NCBI RefSeq assembly: GCF_029784135.1
Contig: NC_073746.1
Location: 95,095,709 to 95,159,708 of the forward strand
Direction: 5' to 3'
DNA: 64,000 bases
Source: Toxorhynchites rutilus septentrionalis
Lineage: Eukaryota; Arthropoda; Insecta; Diptera; Culicidae
Part shown: positions 32,102 through 43,815 of the stretch, one piece after another
Numbering within the stretch: the stretch's first letter is position 1
Layout: the number at the start of each line of letters is the position of its first letter
Notes under the pieces: model-generated
The model's input: only the letters and a program-made list of their open reading frames with translations
Told to the model about the DNA's origin: nothing
Database searches by the model: none
Position numbers and translations under genes: made by a program

Positions 32102-35100
32102 AAAAACAAGGTATTGAAATTTTTATTCCGCTCGTTGTATGCCTTACAAGGGAAAAAATAAAAGGTATATCTTTTTGCTGAATCTATCACAGGAGATATT
32201 GATTTTGATTAGTTACTTGAATACTCAAACCTGGAAACAAACATAATTTATTTTGTGAGCCTCAGTGGACCTTAGCGCCCTTCGTAGAAACAACAACCGC
32301 AATACTGGTGCTCTTCATGTTTTCTCTGAAAATTTATGAAGAAAATTGAATGAGAATATTATGCTGAAATCTAGGCCGTTGGAAAACAATTCAAAACAAA
32401 TGGAACCTAATTAGCGTTTTTTTGGTGAATTTCTCCCCCACGAGTTCACCGACTCACTCACAGGCCACGCACATTTCAATAACAGTAAATAACCCCACTA
32501 AACGACCCCTAAACTATATTATCTATATATCATTTCGGGGAACGTCCGTTCCTCTCGAGGAGCCAAGCCAAACCGAGGCCTCTCGGTCAGAACGACGGCT
32601 GGAACCAGAACATCGAAGAAATCTGATGACAGCTCGAATCTTCGAATCTCACATACGAATCGTTCTCATGAATGTTAATATGGGATCCCTAGCCCGACAC
32701 CGCGTCGCGCTGCTATTTGTCTCGTCAGACCAGGAGGAAACATATATCTCCCTCCGTGTCAGCTGACCTGTTTAGTGGAGCGACCGTTGCCAGTGGTCAG
32801 CATCTGGCAGTGGCAGTGGACGCAGCAGCAGCAGCAGTATTTATCCCCGAGTAAGGCCCTCGCCATCCGGGAGATTTAAAATTAAGATATTTTTTATTGA
32901 TTTTATAAAATAATATTGTGTAAGAGTGCTCTAGGTTTCCCCCCTGGAGGAGATAGCTTGGAATGATGGAGGAAGATCTCAGTGAGAGATGGTGTGGACT
33001 GATATACCTTGGTTCGAAACAGAGACTCGAAACAAAAAAAGATCACCAACAACATCAACAGCAGAGAGATTGTTTAGCGATAAGACTAAACGGCGAACTA
33101 TGACGTAAAATCTTGAGAAGAAGAACTGGAGGAGAAACGAAGAGCGAGAGAGAACCCGCCCAAAGGATGGAAGAATGAAACGAACGTTATATTGAGTTAT
33201 AAATTAACTTTATAGAATCGTTTCGAATTAATGTACGTTAAGTGTTCGAGTCAGGTTGCGAGATTTTCCTGGGAACCATGTACGCAGCCTCTGGGTCTCC
33301 GTCTAGTAGACAGTTACCAAGACGGATAGTTGTGTGTTAAATGTGTATTTTATGGGAAGCACCGAGTGCAACACGACAGCCATCAACGGCACAATTTATG
33401 GGTTGATCCAGCGGGCCAGCATTCAGGGACAACATAGCCCACTGTTATCTGCCGGCCCGAATCTACCGAAACCCGTCCTCCTAATCGAGCCAGGAACAAC
33501 TTCACTTGCAAATCGACCCTCGATCGGCGAAATTTGAAACCTGAAACCTGTGCAACAACGACAAGATGCAGCAAACTTTTATCACACCCCGTCGGAAGCT
33601 CCCCATTCGACGGTCCATAAACTATATCTTTATAGTCCGATCGGGGAGGCAGCTGATCGTGCCGATCGTGGCTCAACATAAGCTCAGCCCCAGAAAAAAT
33701 GCATTGTATCACGTGCTGGAGTATGAATGAGGACGGAGTTTTGTGGTCGCGATTGTGATCGCGATTCTTCGCAAAAATGCAACTTGCAAATGGTTGGAAT
33801 GTGTCATTCGGGGGATTCCTGTGACAGTTTAAATCCGCTTCCGAATGTTGTGCCCGGGACTTTTCTTGTGATCACACTTTGCGCAACAAAACGCTGTCCT
33901 GCTGGCTTGCTAGAACAAACATAGAATTATCACAACCAGATCTCTCAACAGTTTGCAATTTTGTAGCAAGATCTCCCCCACCGAAACGGGTGAAAAGTAA
34001 ATACCCCGCCGGTGGCATGTTCCGGGCTAAGCGCGCTGCAATAAAGCAATTCTCGGCCGGCCCAGCCGAATGGAACTTCCCAGGAAGGGGCGGTTGTAAA
34101 TCATACTTTGTTGCTCGGTTCCTCTCTCGCTCTGTCTGCATCACGTTTATAGTTACAAACCTTCCGAGCGGAGAGTAGCCACGAATGATAAAGCAAATAA
34201 TAAATGTTAATCCCTTCGGCGCATCGCGCCGTAATTCTGGCTTCCGCCCACCGTTTCGCCGCAGGAGCGCAAATTTTCCGTATAAACATGTAAATTATAT
34301 TTACATACAAAAACACTCCGTAATAATAACACAAGATATATTAACATATGTTTATATTGTAACATGGAACTAAAATCTGATAAGGTATTTTTGTTCGAGA
34401 TATCAGATTACCGCTCCGAGAACCTGTATCTGTTGCGCGCCCTGCTTGGTGTGTCTCCGCGGAGAGTCACATTGGGTTTTTTTGGGTCTCTGCCTCGGCA
34501 TTAGCTGCAGGGTATGATGTGCAAAATGTGTGATTTGCGGGATGATAACGATCCCTCCTTTCGGCTGCGGAGCTTACTTTGCCGGTGCAGCATCAGAGCG
34601 GTGAGCGAAGGAGAGGAAGCATGATTACTGGCGGCATTACATGTCCTCGCGATATGGGTGATATTTTTAGGCTGGAAACGGTGCAAGAGTGCAACGATAT
34701 GGGTTTTGTCTCCATCATTCACGAGTTCACATCATAAGGGAAAATTAGAGAGTTTGAGTTTTCTTGAATTCTCAACGTCAAGATAATTGTTACTCTGAAT
34801 TCTATTCTTAGAACTAATCTCAATTATTAACCCTATGCGGTCGTATTCAATTTTTAGATGGTCGGAATTAATTTCCTTCGAAAGAGTATGTATAATGTAA
34901 GATTATGATAGCTTAATAAGATCTGTTTATTTCTTGTGAATTTCAGATATGTATTTATTGAATAATGTTTTTTAATGTGTTTTTGTATAAAAGTTATATT
35001 TTATAATTCTCTTTGTGCATATCACACGAGAATAGCTTACAAGTCGTTCCACACATTTTGGTACGAATTCTGGTATTCCTCCCATATGTACCGTTATATA

Positions 35101-35200
35101 GCATTTATAGGAGCTTCATATTAACTCGTGAATAGGTTCACTAGACATTAATATTCGCTAAGAAACTTAAACTGATGCATGGTTGAATAAAGTATAAATT
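32102..35200. other. Single-copy-looking block, no gene recognised
   Basis: About 32420-34740 is more G+C-rich than its surroundings and has no match elsewhere in the window. CAGCAGCAGCAGCAG lies at 32823-32838. Open frames of 90-114 codons on both strands (for example plus 32422-32766, minus 33383-33712) overlap each other and show no recognised domain. The region could be regulatory or contain an unrecognised exon; I cannot support either. Confidence 0.35.
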
Positions 35201-35209
35201 ACAGTGAAG

Positions 35210-35330
35210 TAGCTTTTTACGCGTTTTTTACGCGGTTTTAGGGATTTACGCGGTTTATTTTTAAGCGAATTTTGGTAATTACGCGGTTTTTCTTTAATTT
35301 ACCCGATTTTTTCCTTAGCGGATTTTGTAA
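35210..35330 (+). repeat. TACGCGG-block repeat, possible family T relative
   Basis: Starts TTACAGTGAAGTAGC and contains five TTTTACGCG / TTACGCGG / TAGCGGA blocks separated by T- or A-runs. The architecture resembles 20340-20886 and 59662-59735, but the repeated word differs (ACGCGG instead of TGCGG). Confidence 0.4.
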
Positions 35331-35845
35331 TTGCTTGTTGATTTATGTGACCTCTCACGAAATAATACAAACGTATCACTGATTAGTAGCTGGGAAATAA
35401 AAGAAGAATCAGATATCATGATTGTAGCATGCAAAAAAAAAAATCAGTTAATCAATTGTTAGAATATGGGTTGCATTTTAATCTAATAATTCATTGTTCG
35501 TCAGATTTTCACACAATCAATTCAATTTTGGGTGTATTTTTGAAGGGAAAAAGTTACGAGGAGCCATGTCTAGCGAATGTGGAAGGCTGGAGTATCATTA
35601 AAGTGCTGTTTATGGCCAAAATTCACGTAATGAATTCGTGGTACAAGAGCCTTGAATTGTTTATCCTAACTCATTCGAAAAACTCTCATAGCATGAGCCA
35701 CTCGATATGTCAACATCATTAGAGATGTCTGATTGGGACTCGGCGAAATAATTTATTTCGCTCTTTTCTCATTGCGTCACGAGCGTCCGGGGCATCCGTC
35801 ATCTTCATCGTCCTCACGGCCATCTTGAAAAAGCTTATGACCCAT
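35331..35845. other. No gene recognised
   Basis: No supported gene or repeat. TTTATGGC occurs at 35609. Confidence 0.3.
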
Positions 35846-36275
35846 TCCAGCGTGACGTGACAACGTTCAGAACTCACTAAAAACAGTTTCTCTCTCGCTT
35901 TCATGTATAAATCACATGATTTCCAAAAAGTAAACGATATTAAAGTAAAATAGAGAAAATTTCCCACAAGATTCATCAGTTGGAGAATATTTTACAGTTC
36001 AATTCGTTTGTTGCTAGCCTAATACTTTTGTGACGTGACAACACATGCCTTTTTGCGGTTTCCGACTTTTGAACATTGATGTTGTATTTTCAGTTCCGTT
36101 TCATAACATACAAATAAACTTTGTTCTATGATTTGTCAACAAAAGATAAACGGTGATTTCTGTATATTCAGTTTTTCAAAAAACTCGCAAGAACATGGTA
36201 AAAATCGGCATTCATTTTGTGACGTGACAACGCGCTTTGTTCGAAAAAACAGTCTCCACGAAGCGTTGTCACGTC
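35846..36275. repeat. Cluster of TGACGTGACAAC motifs
   Basis: GTGACGTGACAACG-like sequence occurs three times on the plus strand (about 35851, 36030 and 36219). An inverted, slightly changed copy (GTTGTCACGTCTCACA) is at 36264-36279. Spacing is 180-190 bp between the plus-strand copies. Probably internal and terminal motifs of a non-autonomous element interrupted on the right by the SINE at 36292. Confidence 0.5.
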
Positions 36276-36291
36276 TCACAATCAATAAGTT

Positions 36292-36780
36292 TTTTTTTAT
36301 TTTTTTATCCCATTTATTTTATTTTAGGCTCATTAGCATTTTAGCTGTAACAGAGCAGAATTTAAATCGTGTACATGTCACATGGTTATTACATCTATAA
36401 TTAGCACATTACACAGCTGCCATTTGCCAGTATTCCTTCTATACCATTGCATATGGTACATTTACACAGTAGCCATTTAGGCGTAAGAATACTCTGTTCT
36501 TCCATTATCCAGTTAGAGCACGGGACAGCGGAGACAGTTGATTGATCATTGTTGAGTTATTTATAGAACAAGAAGCCCGATGTGCCATGCAGAGCAGAGC
36601 AGTTGTATGGATGAATCGATCTAATTTTGACCGTGGATCGATCTCCATCGCTGATGATTGTTGCGTGGACGTAGTTATTCTGTAACAACACAAAGATGGT
36701 CAATGAGGGCCCTGTGTTTTGAACTCACGATCGGTCGCTTACTAAGCGAACGCGCAACCAATGTGGCTACAGAGACCCCC
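36292..36780 (-). mobile_element. tRNA-derived SINE, ~490 bp (family F1), copy 2
   Basis: Minus-strand copy of the element at 18785-19279. The head at the right end reads GGGGGTCTCTGTAGCCACAT on the minus strand and includes GATCGTGAGTTCAAAAC as B box. The tail at the left ends AGCCTAAAATAAAATAAATG. Exact 12-bp flanks AATCAATAAGTT (36280-36291 and 36781-36792) mark the insertion. About 489 bp against 495 for copy 1. Confidence 0.85.
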
Positions 36781-36792
36781 AATCAATAAGTT

Positions 36793-38127
36793 GTATTAAA
36801 TAAGAATTTTACCGTATTGTAGTAAGCTATGTACTTTTTTTTTGTTTTTCATTACTCTGAGTACATCTCACTTTTCTCTGAGATCTCCCCTTCCCCTTCC
36901 AAAGGTCCATCCTATAGAGGAATGTGGTCCTAACGCAACCGGTGATCCTGAACCTACCCCTCTTTGTATCTTAGGAACGGTTTTTCCTACCGAATTTTCA
37001 GGAGTGTCAAATGAAAGGCGTCATAACGCTGACAATTTGATAACACGGTGACTTTTTCTGGATCTCTTTATTCTAGCGTTTTTGCGCCATTTTGCGTTTT
37101 CATTCTTTCAAAAACAGAGAAGAAATATGTTTGACCTGTATGCAAAATGAGTTCAATGTTCTTTTAGATTGTGAAACATTGCGAAACAAAGGAATTTTAA
37201 TTGCTTATGGTATGTTCCTCAAAATAAACTATATAAATTGAATATTCCTGTTACCTGCAGTACACGGTATGCCGTTGTTTGGGAAAATTCGGGGTGGTCC
37301 TAAACAGACCTCCAATTTTTACATCGTGATTGTTTAACACGTTCACTCTGGCGCTTGCCATCAATGGCTAGCACAATCCTGGTTCATCGAGTGGCGCTCA
37401 CTACAGAGGGAACGCATTTTATTTTTCTATCAGACATTTGTGATAAACTCTCTGTATGTATTTGTGTGCATATGCGCGTACCTGTGCAAGGGCGTTTATG
37501 TTTGTGTGTTGAAGATGACTTTAACTCTGACTTGAACGTTGACTTTGATCGTTAACCGTTGACGTTTGCGTGTGCATTTGGATGTGTACTTTCCTCGTCT
37601 AACTCCACACGTGTCGCACTAAGGCTAAGTACTTACGACTCAAATATTATCTCCCTCTCGTTTGAATCATATCTACTCACTATCAAACTAGATATATACC
37701 AACGCTACCATTCACGATCGTATTGTGGAATTTTCGCCGTTTTCGGTCTTTTAGATCCGTTTTCAACGAATCGGAAGTCACCATCCTCGATTTTCAAATG
37801 ACATCGAAATACGATATTCTACTTCCGCCGGTAAGACACCTGCAACGAAATACCCAAATCGTATGGGGTTTCTATATTTTTTCCCATTCAATACTATTAC
37901 CAGCACACCGGTAGTCGAAACAAGAATCAATTCTATATTGTGGAATCTACGTTCATCTATTGTTGACAAATCATAGAAGAAAGCTCATTCGTATGTTTTA
38001 AAACGGTTTCAGTTCGGTTTCAAACATTAATGTTCAACAGTCCGATACAAAGTCAGGTGTTGTTTCGTAAAAAAAAAAATTTGACAAACAACAAGCCAAT
38101 CTATCTATAAAATATTCTTCAACTGAA
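36793..38127. other. No gene recognised
   Basis: No supported gene. TGTGTGCATATG-type simple sequence lies near 37460. Open frames up to 80 codons show no domain. Confidence 0.35.
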
Positions 38128-38143
38128 GACGTAGTTCTACGTC
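38128..38143 (+). repeat. GACGTAGTTCTACGTC palindrome
   Basis: A perfect 16-base form of the shared motif (arms GACGTAG and CTACGTC), preceded by AACTGAA. The upstream 60 bp are only weakly like family Q, so this may be a heavily truncated copy. Confidence 0.6.
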
Positions 38144-38433
38144 AAAAATTCGAATCAAATAGGTTCTGTGATGGCGACAACAACCGGTGCGGAACTCATT
38201 TTCGCCTTCAGTTTTCCACAACATTCCAAAACATAGCATTAATCACTCGAAAATATCTCCACCAGCAGGCAATTCACTGCACTTTGACGCCACGTTTAAC
38301 CTTAAAACAATACTCCAATTCACGAAAGTTTAATGATCGATTGGAAAAAGTCACACTATATCCAAACACACTCTTAGATTCATCCAAGTTTCTCCAGATG
38401 AAAAAAAAATGAATTCACTTTTTATTACGTATA

Positions 38434-39128
38434 CTAGCTGACCCGGCAAACATCGTCCTGCCCAAAATTTATTTTTCGTTATCACATCCATGTTTTCTTA
38501 CTAAGCGCTGTTCATGGGTCCAATCGCAGAATTATTCATTAATTGATCTTCTAATCTATCCTTTAAAATAACCTTTTACTATAAAATTCCTAGTACTTCT
38601 ACCAAAACTTGACATCATAATATCAGATTATTTTCAGACACATTTCTGTTCAAGATTTTTCGACCACTTGCAAATAACATATTTCTCCGTTACGTTACAT
38701 GCCAAATTTGGTTTCATTTGCTTGATTAATTTTCGAGTAATGCAGAAATCTGTGTTTTATTTATGGCGAGAATAATACACAAGCTGGACATATGTCGAGG
38801 TTTTTGTCCTTTTGTCGTTTAGCGCATCGGCATTGAGTATACAGGCGAGTATGTTTTGTGCAGTACTATTTCATATTTCTTAACCTCTTCCATTTAACTT
38901 TGGCGACGTATAGAAATAAGAATTTGGGTATGTGATGCAAATATACAGAATCACTGATTATCAGACGCCATGATACACGGCGTGGTGCTTCCACTGTCCA
39001 AAATTGCACTATTTTTGTAAACATCGGTTGCAATTCATGTGGAGGCGACAATCACAACTACACAGTGTATTCAATGTGGTCGTCCGTCAACCGATCGCCA
39101 ATGAAGCGGAGCTGCAGAGCGTCTGCTA
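38434..39128 (+). mobile_element. Dispersed element starting CTAGCTGACCCGGCAAAC
   Basis: The left end CTAGCTGACCCGGCAAACAT begins a block type that I associate with widespread non-autonomous repeats of insects, though I cannot name its class with certainty. The interior (38760-38950) matches 28928-29200. A matching CTAG lies at 39125-39128 (GCGTCTGCTAG), which may mark the right edge. No transposase or RT is visible. Confidence 0.4.
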
Positions 39129-39289
39129 GTAACGCACCCCAATACGCTCACAGATTCAACGAGCGCGTGTACTACAAAAAAAAAATACAACAAAACACAA
39201 CACTCTTCTGCTTTTCACTGCGGGCGAAAACAGGATAAACAAAACAACACAATCGCATCGCTCGCGTTTGTGGAATATTGTCTGCTTGC

Positions 39290-39640
39290 TAGCTGGATTG
39301 AGATTGTGATTTGAAATCGCGAATGACTTATTTCTAGCCCAAACGGAACGGTGGACGATTGATTGATTTTCTATAATTTAAACTGCAAAGTTGATTTGCC
39401 ATAGGCTTTGAAAATCCCGTTTGAAAAATCAGTCCATTAAGATTGGGCAACCTTGTGGGTATCGAGAGTTCGAAAGTTTTGAAAATCATCAAAATCCATT
39501 CGCAACGAAAATAATCATTATCGTCTACATTTTATCATAGAGTCATGGCTAGTTTTCCAATTTGTTAGCCTTACTGAAAAAATGGGTGGGTTATATCTAT
39601 GATATAACCGCAAGGTTGACGTGGGACTATCTTAGCTTAG
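39290..39640 (+). repeat. Dispersed repeat, partly family Q
   Basis: TTGAGATTGTGATTTGAAAT followed by CGCGAATGACTTATT matches 3740-3780. AAAATCCATTCGCAACG matches the family Q interior, and GGTTGACGTGGGACTATC at 39614-39631 is a decayed form of the GACGTAGGACTACGTC motif. An old, mosaic copy. Confidence 0.45.
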
Positions 39641-39654
39641 TAACCATTTGTATG

Positions 39655-40205
39655 TATTGATTGCAGTTTGCATGTATTTGCAATGGCAATTTCCCCAGAC
39701 AACTTGGTTTAGAAGTCGTTATAGGTAATCAGATTTCAGTCGGAACAAAAATACTCCCGACCTGCATGAATTTGCAATCCCAATTTCCCTGGACACCTTG
39801 TTTCTGAAGCCTGTGTTGGGGAAACATATTTTAGTCGGAACAAATTGCCCTCGACTTGCATGTATTAGCAATGCAAATTTTCCCTCGCTCCATGGATTTG
39901 AAGTCTGTGGTAGGGAAACACATTTCAGTCGGAACAAAAATGCCCCCGAATTGCATGTATTTGCAATGCTAACTTTCCCACGCTCCTTGGACTTGAAGTC
40001 TGCGTTAGGGAAACGCATTTCGGTGAGAACAAAAGCTGCCCCTACTTTCATGTATTTGCAATGTCGATTTCGCCAATGTTGCTTGGTTTTGAAGTCTGTG
40101 TTAGGGAACATATTTCGGAGAGAACAAAAGTCCCCCTACTTTCATGTATTTTCAATTCCGATTTCCCCAACGCTGCTTGGTTTTGAAGTCTGTGTTGGGG
40201 AAACC
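39655..40205 (+). repeat. ~94-bp-unit tandem repeat, six units
   Basis: Units begin near 39671, 39764, 39858, 39952, 40048 and 40141, a steady 93-96 bp spacing. Each has (T)GCATGTATTTGCAATG, a CCC-rich short block, TTGGTTTTGAAGTCTGTGTT, AGGGAAACATATTTCAGTCG and GGAACAAAA. Units differ by 15-25%, so the array is not freshly homogenised. Minus- and plus-strand open frames of 130 and 150 codons across it arise because 93 is a multiple of three; a repeat-containing protein is possible but there is no independent support. Confidence 0.8.
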
Positions 40206-40479
40206 GTAAATCGGGCCAATCAAAACGAGGCAGTTAGGGCGTTTAGATAACGCTTAACATTTTACAGTTATTCAATTATTTATCTAATGAAAAATGACAT
40301 TTTATTAATTGCGATAGATGCGTAGAAATATTCCCTATCAATTGATGCAAACATCTTTCCGATACAGTAGAAAATGTTCGAGTTATAAGCATTCGAAATC
40401 TTGCATTTTTTCCTGCATGTTCAGTGTTTATGTTTTCATTTTACTCCCCATATATTCCGGTTAGACGTAGTCCCACGTC
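40206..40479 (+). repeat. Tail of the tandem-repeat element, ending GACGTAGTCCCACGTC
   Basis: Follows the six-unit array exactly as 31831-32101 follows the two-unit array, with the terminal palindrome-like GACGTAGTCCCACGTC at 40464-40479. A related tail (GATGGGTGCATAGTAGAGG… and GAGTTATGAGTGTTCGAAAT) is seen at about 41910-42010, just after another GTAGTCCTACGTC at 41866-41881. Confidence 0.55.
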
Positions 40480-40782
40480 AATAAACGTTGCCTTACGTAT
40501 AAAAAAAAACCTTAACAGTTACTTGGCCTCACGGTGTACACAAATACAAGGTGATATATCCCCGAAAATAACACTTGCGTGAAGTATTTCATATTTTGTT
40601 AACAAACAATGCAATTGGCGTTTCCCATGCGATCGAGCTTTTCTCTTCTCGAAGAAAAATCACGACGGCACGGCACGGTTCAACAAGAACATTTTGCGCG
40701 TTCCAATGACCTATTAGAACGGCTCAGATATTTGATGCTTGATGTTTGACATTTATCAATTATTCAATAGTTTGTGAGCGTC

Positions 40783-40862
40783 TCCGTAGCCAAAGCGTCG
40801 GCGCGCCGCTTATTAAGCGAACATTCGTGGAATCAATCTAGGATTCTCCATTGATTGATTTT
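40783..40862 (+). mobile_element. SINE family F1, head-only fragment
   Basis: TCTCCGTAGCCAAAGCGTCG, then CGCTTATTAAGCGAACATTC and TCCATTGATT, match the tRNA-like head of the F1 SINEs. Only ~80 bp are present and the B box is damaged. Confidence 0.6.
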
Positions 40863-40919
40863 TTAATAGGTCTTTTTCAAGGCTAGGGACAAATGAACAT
40901 TATAGTTTGTAGCCTCTAT

Positions 40920-41200
40920 AATAGGGACGTAGGTTTGACGTAGGACTGTAATTGTTCAGAACACTTGGTTAATTTAAATGTAACTCTTTTCATTGTTCAG
41001 AAATCTGTTAGTTTAACTCTTTTGAAACTCTAAATAGTAGCCCTGAAAAGGGCCGTTTGTTGAATGTACTCATATCCTTCAAACGGTTTGTAACGAACCA
41101 AGAATGACAATAAGCTTCTGGCAGGAGGTTCAACTGCCTAACTGAATATGATTAAGTCCCACTGAGGGACACATAACAGGATGGAATGGTAGATGAAGTA
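40920..41200 (-). repeat. Repeat carrying a well-kept histone-type 3' stem-loop
   Basis: On the minus strand 41056-41039 reads ACGGCCCTTTTCAGGGCT. The six-base stem GGCCCT/AGGGCT pairs fully (the outer pair as G·U) around the loop TTTC, followed by ACTA; the histone mRNA stem-loop is GGCYCT-TTTC-AGRGCC then ACCCA. About 100 bp further on the minus strand lies a CAGTCCTACGTCAAACCTAC block (40932-40951). The same two modules are linked at 30958-31090. No histone coding sequence was found next to it. Confidence 0.5.
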
Positions 41201-41865
41201 TATGTGAAACGGTAAACAAAAAAATATATATCGTCATTGGTTACATTGAATATGGAATTTACGGGGAAGAAACGAAAAAACAAGTTGGAAATACTCACGG
41301 TTTCGTGATATTTTGAGGTAAAATACACATGAAATCATGAAGTTGCTTTATTTTCAATGGATAGCTATGGTATTGTGATTTCTTTCTATTGTCTTATTGT
41401 TATTATTAGGCATCGGGAGCAGGAGCTTTTTCGGTGAAATAATGTTCGTTCGCAGACTCACAATCGTGTTGTATAGGTTCCACTGCTCAATTTATCATAG
41501 AGGGAATTGAGTCATTGAGACAATAATATTTCATTTTGTTTCATTTTTGTGATGCGGTGTAATGCAGATCTCAATGCCTCCTCCTAATTAATGAACGATC
41601 ACTGTATGGGTGACACTTTCCTCGTTGCTTTGATGAAATCTTGCATGAAGCTTGAGTGATGCATGAAATCTTGCATCTAATTACTTTAACAGCTTGCTGA
41701 TTTGTTAGATAGAACGAATTATTGCACGCAATTGCTGGATAAATTTTCCGTCTAATGGTATATATTATAACATATATCGCAAGAACGATTCTGCGTAATA
41801 TGCATTTGAAAACTCTTAATAAACGTTACATTTTTCGTAGAACGACCCCCTATATAGAAATTAAA
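41201..41865. other. No gene recognised
   Basis: AT-rich; contains a duplicated CTTGCATGAA / GATGCATGAAATCTTGCAT phrase near 41640-41665. No coding signal. Confidence 0.35.
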
Positions 41866-42020
41866 AACGTAGTCCTACGTCAAAATAACAATCAATCGTT
41901 TGTTGCGAAAAATTAATATTTTTGATGGGTGCATAGTAGAGGTATTTACAATCGACTGATGTAATCTACTGAGAAATAGTTGAGTTATGAGTGTTCGAAA
42001 TATTTCATTATTTCGTTACA
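41866..42020 (+). repeat. AACGTAGTCCTACGTC palindrome and tail-like sequence
   Basis: AACGTAGTCCTACGTC at 41866-41881, then sequence resembling the tandem-repeat tail (CTACTGAGAAATAGTTGAGT and GTTCGAAAT). Confidence 0.45.
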
Positions 42021-43548
42021 TGTTCAATTTGTCAAAATGAAAAAAAAACAGAAAACGACTCTGATAGTGTAGAAAGAATCTATTAGAACCTTTTTTTGGT
42101 ACTTTGAAACGACCTCCCATATCATACACCGCACGGGAGACACCTTGTTGCTGGTTCCCAAATTTCCCAAATCGATTCTGGAAGCGCCAACCCCCGTAAA
42201 TGCTTTCGCTGCCAATTTAATCCCTAATAAGTCATTCGATGCCCGGCCAACCACTAAACAAGTGAATTTGTTTGCCTTCACAGCTCACCCCGGGAGCTGA
42301 AAATATGCTCTCATGAGTTATGGCCGTGTGGAAACGTTTCGCACGCCACGATGTTCTTTCCGAGCTGCAGTTTGCTCGACGCAACGGTGCCACTCTGGCC
42401 GTTATGAGAAATTCCGTCCCATCTTCCGTCCGGCGCCCTATCGGACGGGGAAATCTACATTCCAACGATCGCGATTTTAATCTGGACTCCGGACTGCGCC
42501 AGGAGAGTTGTGAATATATATTTTTAAGTCTGTTTCTTCTCGCCCTTCGCGATCTCTAGCGATCGTGGCGCCCCGATGTATCCAACCTGAACAACACAGA
42601 CGGCCCCGGAGAGGTCGAAAGAACAAAATGAAAACACTATGAAGTCAGCCCCCCGCGTGCGACTCGATATTATTGAAACTTTTACGACCAACAAACAAAA
42701 CATTAAAGAGCTCATTTCAACAATGACAAAATAAACTCCGGCGCGGTCGGGCTCTGGCGATAACACTAAAATCCAATATTTTATGTCTCTATTTATGAAA
42801 AGCTTTAAATTTTCAATACCTCTATTCTTCATATTTTAATCGCCCCGCTTGACCGGTACTTTCCGGGCGTGTTTAGAACCAGGTGGGATGTGATCTCCGG
42901 GCGAAGCAAGTTCCAAGCGAAACTGCAACGCTAGACTTGAGGCGCTGCAGAGTTAAAATATAGATTAATTCATACGCTCATAAAACCAGCTTCCTGCAGT
43001 GATGAGCTTTTCCTTTTTTTTAAATTTTATTCTCTCTCGAATGGAACCTGAAGACCGGTGTGGAAACGGCACAGAGCGTGGCCTGTTGATTCCGAGTTGG
43101 AACACACAAAATGTCACACGCCCGCGAGTTCCGTGAAGGGAACGGAGGTCCGTAACACACCGGGGAAATGATACTGCTTAAATTTACACGCGGTCGTAAA
43201 AATTGTGGCCACACAATGACGTCCAGCAGGGAGGAACATGTGTTTTGCTCGGTTTGGAGTTTGGTTTGAATTTGGGATTCAGATGAGACAAATTGTTCTT
43301 CGTTAGTAAAACTGTGGTAATAATGGGAGCACAATTAGGCGACTTACAAACGGGAAGATAATTCAATTCGTATGTACTGTTTTGCTTAATTTTCGGCGTT
43401 TTTAAGGAAGGTTTATTCGATTGCTCGCAACTGCAACAAATTGAACAATCAATGAACCAACTCTCAAAACTTTCTTGGGCAACGGTGAATATTCTTCTAT
43501 TATCAATCATCATTGGAAGGCTTTGCAAACTATCGGGTTGAGTACATT
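42021..43548. other. G+C-richer single-copy-looking block, no gene recognised
   Basis: No match elsewhere in the window. Overlapping open frames of 77-114 codons on both strands show no recognised domain. Composition and lack of repeats set it apart from its neighbours. Confidence 0.35.
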
Positions 43549-43815
43549 ACAGGGTTACCAACCATAGTTTTCAAAAATCGAGAAGAAAAATGAGAAAAAT
43601 AAATCAGGAAGAAAGCAGAATAGGTCATATTGTAAAGTTCGTGCCGACTTTTGAAAAAAAAGGTAGAAGCATCATCTTAATAAGCTTACGTACATCTATT
43701 CAATATTATATGTACAGTTTTGTTTCACAATCTTTCGACACCTTTTACGCAGCTTTAACATTCTATTCTCCCAGAATATGTTTGCTTTCTCGTTGAAAAC
43801 TGTTGAAGTTATTTT
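43549..43815 (+). mobile_element. hAT-like element of the 23.8-kb family, 5' part only
   Basis: Starts CAGGGTTACCAACCATAGTT and continues TTCAAAAATCGAGAAG, GAATAGGTCATATT, TATTCAATATTATATGTACAGT, TTCACAATCTTTCGACACCT and CCAGAATATGTTTGCTTTCT. These match the outer copy at 23788-24006 block by block. No second end was found downstream, so it is truncated or its far end has decayed. Confidence 0.7.

Noticed and set aside
39655..40205. A CRISPR array, because of regular repeats
   Set aside because: Units are ~94 bp with no unique spacers, and the setting is an insect-type genome.
39719..40250. Two opposing open frames of 130 and 150 codons coding for a repeat protein
   Set aside because: They run across a tandem repeat whose unit is a multiple of three, so open frames on both strands are expected; no independent coding evidence.
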